DNA of 64,000 nucleotides from Allohahella sp002354735 (GTDB lineage Bacteria > Pseudomonadota > Gammaproteobacteria > Pseudomonadales > Oleiphilaceae), in assembly GCF_047946665.1 (NCBI RefSeq), contig NZ_CP172312.1:2356001-2420000 (forward strand). Direction: 5' to 3'. A model generated the notes under the pieces. That model was not told where the DNA came from. It was given only the letters and a program-made list of their open reading frames with translations, and did no database searches. A program made the translations under genes and the position numbers. This document shows, in pieces, positions 27,899 to 35,351 of this stretch (within the stretch, counting starts at the first letter, position 1; every line of letters starts with the position of its first letter).

Positions 27899-28186
27899 AT
27901 GAGCACACCGAAATCCGCTATCGCATTATTCTACGACGGTAAGGCAGCGCCAAAACTCAGTGCAAAGGGTGAGGGTGAGGTTGCAGAAGAGATCATGCGA
28001 ATCGCGCGGGAGCATGGCGTGCCTCTTTATGAAAACGCGGCGCTCGTGCAGTCCCTCTCGACGCTCGAGCTCGGTGACGAAATTCCAGAGCTGCTTTACC
28101 GTGTGATTGCTGAAATTATCGCTTTCGCTTATATCATCCAAGGCAAGAAGCCACTCGACGAGACAGCGCCTGACGATGAGCACTGA
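27899..28186 (+). CDS. FlhB C-terminal-domain-like protein without the autocleavage motif
   Basis: A 95-residue protein that corresponds to the cytoplasmic domain of FlhB/YscU-type export switches: SAIALFYDGKAAPKLSAKGEGEVAEEIMRIAREHGVPL, then LSTLELGDEIPELLYRVIAEIIAFAY. The NPTH autocleavage site that precedes this region in full FlhB is missing; the protein begins MSTPKSAIALFYD instead. Free-standing FlhB-C homologues next to fliK-like genes occur in other Gammaproteobacteria, but their role is not established. Its two-base gap to the fliK-like gene suggests coupled expression and direct interaction. Confidence 0.85.
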   Translation: MSTPKSAIALFYDGKAAPKLSAKGEGEVAEEIMRIAREHGVPLYENAALVQSLSTLELGDEIPELLYRVIAEIIAFAYIIQGKKPLDETAPDDEH

Positions 28187-28312
28187 GCTCTGATTTTCTG
28201 TATGGCGCCGGGTACAAAGCCGCCGTCTGACTGTAGTACACTCAAAATCAAAATCTTCCCAGGTTGTCTCCGCCGTAGAACGTGCGGTTTGCGACCAGAC
28301 CGGAGCACATTG

Positions 28313-28597
28313 ATGAGTAATAAAGACAGTACGCCTGCCTTCGAACAACTTGACGAGCAGACCCAGCTGGCGCTAAAGGCCGCGGCATTTGATCGCCTGG
28401 TTTCGCACTTCCAGAGCAGGACCGATGTTCAGAATGTCGATGTGATGAATCTGGCGGGCTTCTGCAGGAACTGCCTGAGCAAATGGCTGGCGAATGCAGC
28501 CGACGAACGAGGTATCGACCTCGACAAGGATGCCGCTCGTGAACATGTTTACGGCATGCCTTATGAAGCGTGGAAGTCGCTGTACCAGAAACCCTGA
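28313..28597 (+). CDS. DUF1244 family protein
   Basis: The 94-residue protein contains the DUF1244 signature: AAAFDRLVSHFQSRTDVQNVDVMNLAGFCRNCLSKW, with the conserved CRNCL Cys pair, and the ending HVYGMPYEAWKSLYQ. The cysteines may bind a metal, but the function is unknown. ATG 28313 is chosen over an in-frame ATG at 28202, because the extra 37 residues are not family-like. Confidence 0.9.
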   Translation: MSNKDSTPAFEQLDEQTQLALKAAAFDRLVSHFQSRTDVQNVDVMNLAGFCRNCLSKWLANAADERGIDLDKDAAREHVYGMPYEAWKSLYQKP

Positions 28598-28691
28598 GTG
28601 ATGCTTCAGCGATTCGAGACTGCAAACTCCAGCCCGCATGCTATTTCCTCTTGAGCAAACTATTTGGAATTTAGTGCGTAGAATAAAAATT

Positions 28692-28723
28692 TAGAACTTT
28701 TACCTCATTTAAGAAAAGTTCTA
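28692..28723. repeat. Perfect 10-bp inverted repeat in an AT-rich spacer
   Basis: TAGAACTTTT (28692-28701) and AAAAGTTCTA (28714-28723) are perfect reverse complements separated by 12 bases. They lie in a spacer of about 290 bases (28598-28886) that is visibly richer in A and T than the rest of the window between about 28650 and 28800. As RNA the repeat forms a hairpin; as DNA it could be a protein-binding site. There is no known motif match that I recognise. Confidence 0.6.
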
Positions 28724-28751
28724 CTATGCTTCAATCCAACGATCAATGAGA

Positions 28752-28782
28752 TCGACACACTACTTAATCCATTTTCTATAAT
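28752..28782 (+). promoter_or_regulatory. Candidate sigma70-type promoter for the small lipoprotein gene
   Basis: A perfect -10 hexamer TATAAT lies at 28777-28782. The best upstream match to TTGACA is TCGACA at 28752-28757, which leaves a long 19-base spacer. The promoter would fire towards the lipoprotein gene starting at 28887. It lies in the AT-rich spacer just after the inverted repeat at 28692-28723. Confidence 0.35.
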
Positions 28783-28886
28783 AATAGTGCTCAATAATGA
28801 TTCACAGAAGCTCTTCAGGTCGGCAATTATTCCGCCTCCCCGTTCGCTCGGCAACTCGATTAGCTGCAGCTGGCCAGGCGGCCGGC

Positions 28887-29147
28887 ATGCATCGCACTCG
28901 GCTTGTCACCTGCACTGCAGTGATTCTGCTTGTCCAGGGTTGCTCCATGACTGAACTTAGAAAAACCGCCTACTCGGCCGCCATGCAGTACGGCTGTCTT
29001 GAAATGCGTAGCGACATACCCAGCCAGGAGAGCAGACGGCTGGAATGCGCGCTCGGCTTTAACGAAGGCGCGATGAGTTTCGAGCAATACGAGAGCCAGA
29101 GAAAAGACCTGGCTGAGCCAATGCTACCTTCGTTTTCGTACCGCTAG
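28887..29147 (+). CDS. Small hypothetical lipoprotein
   Basis: From ATG 28887 the 86-residue protein begins MHRTRLVTCTAVILLVQGCSM, a short signal peptide with a lipobox LVQGC (Cys 19). The mature part of 67 residues is rich in Glu, Ser and Arg and has two more Cys; it matches no family I know. The frame is open to an ATG at 28797, but the extra 30 residues would bury the signal peptide, so the later start is preferred. The gene is preceded by the AT-rich spacer. Confidence 0.55.
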   Translation: MHRTRLVTCTAVILLVQGCSMTELRKTAYSAAMQYGCLEMRSDIPSQESRRLECALGFNEGAMSFEQYESQRKDLAEPMLPSFSYR

Positions 29148-29333
29148 TTCAGGCGGCTATCAGCGCCCTTCGTGATAGCGTGGCTTTAACAAAAGTCGCG
29201 CCGCCAATGAAATTACTGAACTTTGTTCTACACTTGCACATGAGTGTGCTGGTTTGTGCCTGCTTTGTGTCAGGGGCCTCAAAACAGGAGCATATTCTTA
29301 ATCAAGCCGGCGAAGGGTACAGGAGCACTAAAA

Positions 29334-30275
29334 ATGGCTAAAAACGAGAAAGGCGTTGTCAAAAAGAATATCGACAAGATCAGTGAAATCGTCTCAAAAG
29401 AACTCGGAAAAGCGACTCAGCAAGTGCAGAGCGTTGTAAACGATTTCTATAAGCAGGCCGAAGAGCTGCAGAAGCAGATCAAGGAACCTGTGCTGAAGAT
29501 GATCGGTGATCTCGACGAGCTCAAGGACAAGGAACTCAAGAAGGTTCAAGACGAGTACCAGCGCGTCATCAAGGAACTGAATGATCTCCAGGAGCAGATC
29601 CGTGATCGTATTCCCATGCTGAAAGGAAAGTCTGGCGCCGAGGCGAAACGTAGACTGCCAGCACCAGCCAGATCCAAGGCAACCGCGAATTCGACTGCGA
29701 CCACCAAGTCCGCGACCAGCTCCGCCGCAGCAAAGACGACCACCAAGCGTGCAGCATCTGGCGCTGGCTCGAAGAAGGCTAGCACCACCAAAGGCACTGC
29801 AGCAAAGACGGCTGCCGGCAAATCGAGTGCAGCAAAAGCCACCACTGGCAAAGCCGCAGCAGGCAAGTCAGCCACTACAAAGACCAGCAAGGCCAAGCCG
29901 GCTTCTACCGCTGCCTCCGCCAGTACAGGCGCTTCCGCCAAGAAGACTGGAAAGGCTTCTGGCGCAGCCAAGTCAGCCTCTGGGAAAAGTGCCGCACCAG
30001 GCGCATCAACCGGCTCGGTGAAGGCTGACGGCAAGAAGCCAGCTGGTAAAACCGCCAAGAAAGTCAATAGCCCGAAAGCGGCGACGACCAAGAAACCTGC
30101 AGCGGGCTCTAAATCGAGCGCGGGCAAAGCCACTACGGCTGGCAAGAGTTCGGCAAAGTCTGCCACGGGGTCTACTGCAGGCGGAACCGGCACCTCTGCA
30201 TCGAAGACTGCAGCCGCCAAGCCAGCAGCTGCGAAGCAAAACACGGCAGGCGACGCGGATACCGATAAGGCCTGA
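29334..30275 (+). CDS. Histone H1-like protein with Lys/Ala-rich C-terminal tail
   Basis: The 313-residue protein has an N-terminal part (about 1-100) of charged, heptad-like sequence (ISEIVSKELGKATQQVQSVV; YKQAEELQKQIKEPVLKMI) that should form a coiled coil, and a tail of about 200 residues made almost only of Ala, Lys, Ser, Thr and Gly, with many AAKT/KSAT/KPA-type units. This is the layout of bacterial H1-like proteins and of the AlgP regulatory protein of Pseudomonas, but the N-terminal part does not obviously match AlgP. DNA binding is inferred. The start ATG 29334 has an AGGAG site eight bases upstream. A strong terminator follows at 30300-30338. Confidence 0.75.
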   Translation: MAKNEKGVVKKNIDKISEIVSKELGKATQQVQSVVNDFYKQAEELQKQIKEPVLKMIGDLDELKDKELKKVQDEYQRVIKELNDLQEQIRDRIPMLKGKSGAEAKRRLPAPARSKATANSTATTKSATSSAAAKTTTKRAASGAGSKKASTTKGTAAKTAAGKSSAAKATTGKAAAGKSATTKTSKAKPASTAASASTGASAKKTGKASGAAKSASGKSAAPGASTGSVKADGKKPAGKTAKKVNSPKAATTKKPAAGSKSSAGKATTAGKSSAKSATGSTAGGTGTSASKTAAAKPAAAKQNTAGDADTDKA

Positions 30276-30299
30276 TCGACCGCTGGTCGAAGCAACAGG

Positions 30300-30338
30300 G
30301 CCTGCTGCAGACATTCATGTGCCTGCAGCGGGCTTTTT
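30300..30338 (+). terminator. Rho-independent terminator of the H1-like gene
   Basis: GCCTGCTGCAG (30300-30310) pairs with CTGCAGCGGGC (30323-30333) over 11 bases with one G-U pair, with a loop of 12 bases, followed by five T (30334-30338). It ends the H1-like transcript about 25 bases after its stop and lies before the convergent yceI gene. Confidence 0.85.
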
Positions 30339-30355
30339 AGTTTACGGGGCCAGCC

Positions 30356-30955
30356 CTACTGTCTTATGCCTTCGATCGAGAGATATATATCGACCGTCTG
30401 TGAAGCCGGTCCAAGATCCTTCGGTACGCCGAAATCATCGAGCTTCAAGGTCGTAGTACCTTCAAAACCCTGCCTGTAACCACCCCATGGATCATCGCCA
30501 CCACCAATTCTTGTCGCATCGATCACGATCTCCCTGGTCACACCTCGCAGCGTAAGGTCGCCAGTGATTTTGGCCGTTTCATCGCCCGTTTTCTTGACGT
30601 CGGTGCTCACGAAGCTTGCCTTGGGGTACTTGGTAACATCAAGAAAATCGTCTGAGCGCAGGTGTTTGTCCCGCTCGGCATGGTTCGAATCAATACTGGC
30701 CGTGTCAATTTCGACCTTGACCGAGCTCTTCTCCGGGTTCTTCTCGTCGAAATTGAAGGTGCCTGAGAAATCATTGAATCGGCCAAGCAACCAGCTGTAG
30801 CCAAGATGCTGAATCTTGAATTGGACGAAGGCGTGGGCATCCTTGGTGTCGATGAGATATTCCGCAGCCTGAACACTCGCTGAACCCAGCGCACTCGCTG
30901 CGAGAATTGAAGCACTGAGGAAGGCAGAGCGAATTTTCGAGCCTGATCCGAGCAT
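30356..30955 (-). CDS. yceI: YceI-family periplasmic protein
   Basis: The 199-residue protein has a signal peptide (about 1-30, ending SASVQAAEY) and the YceI fold pattern: DTKDAHAFVQFKIQHLGYSWLLGRF, DKHLRSDDFLDVTKYPKASFVS, ITGDLTLRGVTREI, and the final VDIYLSIEGIRQ. The family forms a lipocalin-like barrel that binds isoprenoid or quinone-like lipids. It is transcribed behind the cytochrome b561 gene, a pairing common in Proteobacteria. The in-frame ATG at 30988 would only add residues before the signal peptide. Confidence 0.93.
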   Translation of the reverse strand: MLGSGSKIRSAFLSASILAASALGSASVQAAEYLIDTKDAHAFVQFKIQHLGYSWLLGRFNDFSGTFNFDEKNPEKSSVKVEIDTASIDSNHAERDKHLRSDDFLDVTKYPKASFVSTDVKKTGDETAKITGDLTLRGVTREIVIDATRIGGGDDPWGGYRQGFEGTTTLKLDDFGVPKDLGPASQTVDIYLSIEGIRQ

Positions 30956-31041
30956 GAATGACCTCTCTTGTTTGCCACGTTGAGCCATGGAAAGAGGTTC
31001 AACAGTAAAACAAAGGCAGAAGTCACATCATTACGCTTAGT

Positions 31042-31599
31042 TCATTTGGGTGGAGTGACCTTCAGCATGCGCATCAGGGTCTGGTCGCGATCCACAAAGT
31101 GGTGTTTGAGGGCGGCCGCCGCATGTACGCCGGCCATGGCTACCAACGCCAGCGCAGCATACCAATGCACTAGACCAGCCAGTTCCTCCCTGCCCTTTTC
31201 TGCCGCCAGCAAGGCAGGGACCTCGAACAGACCGAAGACCTCAATGCCGCGGCCATCAGCCGTGGAGATGAGATAGCCCGAAACCATCACGATGAAGAGG
31301 TCCAGGTAGAGGAAGCCATGCACCACGACGGCTGCCACACGCTCAAACTGTCGATGACCTGCCAAAGGCGCCGGGCGCTGATTGACCAGGCGCCATAGCA
31401 GACGGAGAATTACCAGCACGAATAGAAGCACACCAGCGCTTCGATGCAGATCCGGCGCGTCGGTGTACCAGGGGTCATAATAATCGAGGTCCACCATGTA
31501 AAGGCCGAGGCCGAACATGGCGAAAACTGTGATAGCGACAAGCCAGTGAAGCGTCACTGCAACGAGACCGTAGCCATGTTCGCTGTTTCTTAGCTGCAT
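31042..31599 (-). CDS. Cytochrome b561
   Basis: A 185-residue protein with four hydrophobic segments and the b561 pattern: GYGLVAVTLHWLVAITVFAMFG with a haem-ligand His, DLHRSAGVLLFVLVILRLLWR, a histidine in VVHGFLYLDLFIVM, and VHWYAALALVAMAGVHAAAALKHHFVDRD at the end. The family (prokaryotic cytochrome b561) transfers electrons in the inner membrane, with quinol or superoxide as possible donor. It lies 86 bases upstream of yceI on the same strand, which suggests that YceI carries a lipid substrate for it (inference). Confidence 0.92.
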   Translation of the reverse strand: MQLRNSEHGYGLVAVTLHWLVAITVFAMFGLGLYMVDLDYYDPWYTDAPDLHRSAGVLLFVLVILRLLWRLVNQRPAPLAGHRQFERVAAVVVHGFLYLDLFIVMVSGYLISTADGRGIEVFGLFEVPALLAAEKGREELAGLVHWYAALALVAMAGVHAAAALKHHFVDRDQTLMRMLKVTPPK

Positions 31600-31639
31600 A
31601 CGGCCTCTCTGATTTACCCCGAGTGGGACCAGGCGATAC

Positions 31640-32527
31640 TCAGCGCGCCGATGGTTTCTTCAAAGATCTTAATGCATAGATATCGAAGCGACCAGCCTTT
31701 CCCTCGAGCTGCAGATCAGTCTGCTCACCCGCTAGGAAAGGCGCTAGTCTGGCTCGCTTGACCACGACTCTCGCGGGCTTCAATGCGAATGCTTTATCCA
31801 GAATTCTGCGCTCGTTCAAATGGCGTTCATCCGTGTCTGCAAGCTCTACAGCATGCAGCTCATGGAGTAGCTGCATATCCTTTTTCACCAGCGGGCTCAG
31901 CTTCCTGCTGGTGCGGCCACTTGCCTCGACTTTTGCAGCGGCGGCAAACATGGGATCGAGGTAGACGATATCGACCTGAACGTCCTGAGGCGGCGTCCAA
32001 AGGCTGAAGTCGATATCGCACAGCTGCATCCGGCTGATTACTTCCAGTTGCACGGCTGACGCGGCGCTGTGCCTGGCGCGCTCAAGCCCATCCTGCAGCA
32101 GCCTGGCAACGACAGGATGTCGCTCGAACAACCAGACCTGGCCCACCTGACTGGCAATAATATGCGCGTCACGGCCAAGTCCAGCTGTTGCATCAACCAC
32201 GGTAAGTCCGGCACCCGAATTCCGGTGCAGACTCATGGCCTTGATCACCTGCTCCTGAGCGCTTCCGCCAGCGCTTCGGATTTTCTGCTGTCGGAATCCC
32301 GCCTTGCCTGAGATAAAGTCCACATACAGAGGCTTCAGTCGGGGCTCTGATAAACTCCGTAACTGCACTGCGCTGTCGGAAAACTCGAGGGCAAGTGAAT
32401 GAGCTGTCGATGCCAGGGTTTCAATGGCTTCAGTAGGTACGGCATGAGGAAGGCAATCGAAATCGTGGGCAGCAGCGAAGCTTTGGGCTTCGGCTCGTCG
32501 CTCAGCACTAGATGAAAAGATCAACAC
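31640..32527 (-). CDS. rsmJ: 16S rRNA (guanine1516-N2)-methyltransferase RsmJ
   Basis: The 295-residue protein shows the RsmJ pattern: LYVDFISGKAGFRQQ, SAM motif VVDATAGLGRDAHIIASQ, FERHPVVARLLQDGLERA, and VDIVYLDPMF with the catalytic DPMF-type motif. It methylates G1516 of 16S rRNA in homologues. The start is GTG 32527 (VLIFSSS), lying 20 bases inside the end of the upstream hypothetical gene, which implies coupled translation. A later start is possible because the first 30 residues are variable in the family. Confidence 0.92.
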   Translation of the reverse strand: MLIFSSSAERRAEAQSFAAAHDFDCLPHAVPTEAIETLASTAHSLALEFSDSAVQLRSLSEPRLKPLYVDFISGKAGFRQQKIRSAGGSAQEQVIKAMSLHRNSGAGLTVVDATAGLGRDAHIIASQVGQVWLFERHPVVARLLQDGLERARHSAASAVQLEVISRMQLCDIDFSLWTPPQDVQVDIVYLDPMFAAAAKVEASGRTSRKLSPLVKKDMQLLHELHAVELADTDERHLNERRILDKAFALKPARVVVKRARLAPFLAGEQTDLQLEGKAGRFDIYALRSLKKPSAR

Positions 32528-32978
32528 CGATCAATTCTGTCGACGAAGAATCAGCGTTGCGTCTGTTCTGATCACTAGATTCGACAGCGCTATACATAGT
32601 CAAAGCGGCCTGACTTCGAAGGGGGAGCTCGTCCAGATCGCGTTGTCGACGCAAGGGCCCCTGCTCAACAGTAACAATACCTGAAGTACCGTCATCCCGC
32701 ATTTGCCGAAGCTTATTGAGCTCGAGAAAAGCCTGCGTCGCCGCATAGGGCTCAATCTTATAGACAGCCTGATCAGGCTGCGACGAGCGGACGCTGGCAT
32801 TGCCAATATCGGTAACAACCGACGGGCGCGCGCCAGCCCCGGACCGTAGTAAGTCCGATTGTTCATCGCGTCCAGAAGCAGGATCAGAATTCTGATGCGA
32901 CTTCTGACGTGCTGCGGCGTTGTTCGGATACTGGTCAGGTCTTAGCCTTGTGGGCCCCTGACCGTTGATGACTGACAT
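32508..32978 (-). CDS. Hypothetical protein upstream of rsmJ
   Basis: A 156-residue hydrophilic protein with no signal peptide or membrane helix. The N-terminal half is rich in Gln, Ser, Asn and Asp and looks disordered; a central stretch AVYKIEPYAATQAFLELNKLRQM and the later LPLRSQAALTMYSAVESS look more ordered and may be the conserved core. I do not recognise a family. It lies between uppP (12 bases) and rsmJ (20-base overlap) on the same strand, so it is likely co-transcribed. Confidence 0.6.
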   Translation of the reverse strand: MSVINGQGPTRLRPDQYPNNAAARQKSHQNSDPASGRDEQSDLLRSGAGARPSVVTDIGNASVRSSQPDQAVYKIEPYAATQAFLELNKLRQMRDDGTSGIVTVEQGPLRRQRDLDELPLRSQAALTMYSAVESSDQNRRNADSSSTELIGVDLFI

Positions 32979-32990
32979 AGATCCAGAGAA

Positions 32991-33791
32991 TCAGAAAAGG
33001 AATACCAGATATAATAGCCCAAGACCTAGCACCATGCGATACCAGACAAATGGCATAAATCCTATTTGTTGCAGTAATTTAAGGAACAGGTGAATACAGG
33101 CCAGAGCGCTAATGAACGATAGCACTGCTCCCACCAGGATCTGCATCCAGGCAACATCATCGCCACTCGTGGCCAGCTTGAGCGTCTGATGTCCACCAGC
33201 TGCAAGTATGAGCGGTATGGACAGTAGAAAGGAGAAGCGCGCTGCAGCGATACGATCAAGACCCAAAAACAGCGCCGCTGTCATCGTAATTCCTGATCGG
33301 GAAACCCCTGGAATAAGGGCAATCGCCTGTGCAAGGCCTATCAGCACTGCATCCTTCAGAGTCAGCTGGTTGATGGTTCGAATGCCACGGGCCTTGTCAG
33401 CGAAGCCGAGCGCAATGCCGAACACAATGGTGGTGACTGCAATAACAAGTACAGAACGGAGCTCTTCTTCTATGAAATCGGCAAATACGAGACCGAAAAT
33501 GACAGCCGGCACCGTTCCAATGACAACAGCCCAGGCCAGACGGGATTCCGCCGATGCGCCCTTGCCACCTATTTGCCTGAACCAGGCCTGAGTGAGCAAT
33601 GCGACATCCTCACGAAAGTACAGCACTACAGCCAGTAGTGTACCGATGTGCACGGCGACATCGAAAGCCAGCCCCTGATCTGACCAGCCCAGAATCTGGG
33701 ACGGGAGTATGAGATGGGCTGAGCTCGAAACCGGAAGGAATTCGGTAATGCCCTGAATCAATGCGAGTACGACAATTTCTAACCAGTTCAT
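32991..33791 (-). CDS. uppP: Undecaprenyl-diphosphatase UppP (BacA)
   Basis: UppP recycles undecaprenyl pyrophosphate for cell-wall and polysaccharide synthesis. The 266-residue membrane protein has the catalytic segments ALIQGITEFLPVSSSAHLIL (residues 11-30) and ALIPGVSRSGITMTAALFLG near residue 160, with the Glu-rich, Ser-rich and PGxSRSG motifs intact. It contains about eight hydrophobic helices. It sits 65 bases after tsaB. Confidence 0.96.
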   Translation of the reverse strand: MNWLEIVVLALIQGITEFLPVSSSAHLILPSQILGWSDQGLAFDVAVHIGTLLAVVLYFREDVALLTQAWFRQIGGKGASAESRLAWAVVIGTVPAVIFGLVFADFIEEELRSVLVIAVTTIVFGIALGFADKARGIRTINQLTLKDAVLIGLAQAIALIPGVSRSGITMTAALFLGLDRIAAARFSFLLSIPLILAAGGHQTLKLATSGDDVAWMQILVGAVLSFISALACIHLFLKLLQQIGFMPFVWYRMVLGLGLLYLVFLF

Positions 33792-33856
33792 ACCGCTTTA
33801 GTTCCGCTGCCAGTGTTGATCACGTTGATGAAGATCCTTGTCTTCCCTAATCCCTG

Positions 33857-34591
33857 CTAATTCGAAGGATCGGTCTTATGGGTAGTCTTTTTCCAGGCGG
33901 ACGCACCGCGGAGGTAAACTGGGATGGCAGCTGCCGGCATCTCAACCGTCGTATTGCCAGTCCGTCTTGCTGCCAGCAAGGCGATACTTTCTGCACTTGG
34001 TTGATCAATGACCACGCGGAGTTCATCAGGGGCTGATGTAGAAACGGCGAAGTAATCACCCGTCATTAGCCGAACCGCTTCTGCTTCGAGCTGAGCCAGA
34101 CAGGCTTCAGGTGTGCTGAGTTGCGCCTCACCAACTGCGCGAAAAGGCAGCTCGTTCGTGCCCTTATCAGCCACTTCGAATATCTGCCAGTACACCTCGG
34201 CCATTCTGGCGTCGATTACGCAGGCAAAACGGTCACCTGGGTCCAGGCCTTCCTCACTGGCGCGCTGCCAGGCCAGGGCGTGTAGCGAGCTGATACCAGC
34301 CACAGATTGCCCCCCTGCGAACGCAAGCCCCTGCACCAGTGCCGCGGCGATCCGGAGGCCGGTAAACCCACCCGGGCCAGCGTCGAAGGCCAGAACGTCG
34401 ATTTCAGACACAGAAGCCAGCCCTGCGGCGGTAATGAGTTCATTGGCCATGGGCAGAAGTCGACGTGCATGAGCCCGTGCGGCCGACTCGCTCAGACTGC
34501 TTAGCTGGCCCTGACAAAGCAAGGCCACCTCGCAGCGTTCAGCCGACGATTCAAACGCAAGGATGGTCTGCTTCGCTGGTATTTTTTTCAG
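33857..34591 (-). CDS. tsaB: tRNA threonylcarbamoyladenosine biosynthesis protein TsaB
   Basis: TsaB is the scaffold partner of TsaD in t6A synthesis. The sequence has FDAGPGGFTGLRIAAALVQGLAF, the family hallmark. The first canonical start (GTG 34528) would cut off the essential first strand; reading upstream in the same frame gives QTILAFESSAERCEVALL, which matches the usual N-terminus (ILALDTS-type). The frame stays open to a stop at 34604-34606, with only CTG at 34591 (or ATA 34582, ATC 34564) as possible initiators. CTG 34591 overlaps the adk stop as CTGA and has GAGAAG eight bases upstream. From there the protein has 244 residues. A sequencing error in the seven-base T-run at 34582-34588 is the alternative. 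Confidence 0.85.
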   Translation of the reverse strand: MKKIPAKQTILAFESSAERCEVALLCQGQLSSLSESAARAHARRLLPMANELITAAGLASVSEIDVLAFDAGPGGFTGLRIAAALVQGLAFAGGQSVAGISSLHALAWQRASEEGLDPGDRFACVIDARMAEVYWQIFEVADKGTNELPFRAVGEAQLSTPEACLAQLEAEAVRLMTGDYFAVSTSAPDELRVVIDQPSAESIALLAARRTGNTTVEMPAAAIPVYLRGASAWKKTTHKTDPSN

Positions 34592-35241
34592 TTGTCGAGC
34601 TTCTCAAAGATCTGATCACGAATGCCGTTGACATCGCCAACACCATGCACCCTGAAATATTTGACGTGAGTATCGGCCTCTGCTTCGCGAGCCTTGTAGA
34701 AGTCGACAAGCGGCGCCGTCTGGGCGTGATAGATCTTGAGACGCTTGCGTACGGTATCTTCATGATCGTCGCTACGTTGAACCAGCGGCTCACCAGTGAC
34801 ATCGTCAACGCCAGCCTGCTTCGGCGGATTATGCTGCATATGATAGATCCGGCCACTGGCCTCGTGGACTCTACGACCACTCAGACGCTGGACGATTTCC
34901 TCGTCATCTACAGCAATCTCGATAACGTAATCGATAAGGATACCCGAGTCCCGAAGCGCTTCAGCCTGGGGAATAGTGCGCGGGAAGCCGTCGAACAGAA
35001 ATCCATTCGCACAATCTGGTTGCTGAATTCGGCTTTTGATCATGGCGATGATCAAATCATCAGATACCAATCCACCAGCGTCCATGATGTCCTTTGCCTG
35101 ACGTCCGAGCTCAGTTCCCTCACGGACCGCTGCACGCAGCATATCACCAGTAGAAATCTGAGGAATATCATAACGTTGGGTGATGTTCTTGGCCTGCGTT
35201 CCCTTGCCTGCTCCGGGCGCACCCAGCAAAATGACTCTCAT
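34588..35241 (-). CDS. adk: Adenylate kinase
   Basis: Adk interconverts AMP, ADP and ATP. The 217-residue protein starts MRVILLGAPGAGKGTQA at ATG 35241, with the P-loop, then the AMP-binding STGDMLRAAV, GFPRTIPQAEAL and the LID region with GRIYHMQHNPP and DDVTGEPLVQRSDD. The LID lacks zinc cysteines, as in the usual Gram-negative type. An upstream in-frame start at 35301 adds residues not found in the family. The stop overlaps the likely tsaB start. Confidence 0.97.
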   Translation of the reverse strand: MRVILLGAPGAGKGTQAKNITQRYDIPQISTGDMLRAAVREGTELGRQAKDIMDAGGLVSDDLIIAMIKSRIQQPDCANGFLFDGFPRTIPQAEALRDSGILIDYVIEIAVDDEEIVQRLSGRRVHEASGRIYHMQHNPPKQAGVDDVTGEPLVQRSDDHEDTVRKRLKIYHAQTAPLVDFYKAREAEADTHVKYFRVHGVGDVNGIRDQIFEKLDN

Positions 35242-35307
35242 AACGTAGTTCCTTGGAAAATTGTAGGGAGGCATTATACGTAAGCGTGCCTGCTTGTCCA
35301 AATTCTA

Positions 35308-35323
35308 CAGGTGAGTTCACCTG
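35308..35323. promoter_or_regulatory. Operator-like palindrome upstream of adk
   Basis: CAGGTGA (35308-35314) and TCACCTG (35317-35323) are perfect 7-base inverted arms with two bases between them, in the 110-base gap between the end of ppc and the start of adk, 67 bases upstream of the adk ATG. The spacing suits a dimeric regulator. The loop is too short for a good RNA hairpin terminator, and no T-run follows. Confidence 0.35.
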
Positions 35324-35351
35324 AAACCGGATGCAGAACACGCCAGCGCGT

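Noticed and set aside
29546..30295. A 249-codon minus-strand frame rich in Ala, Val, Pro and Leu
   Set aside because: It is the mirror of the repetitive Lys/Ala-rich tail of the H1-like gene and has no independent support.
34465..35283. A 272-codon plus-strand frame opposite adk and tsaB
   Set aside because: It is antisense to adk, which has all family motifs.
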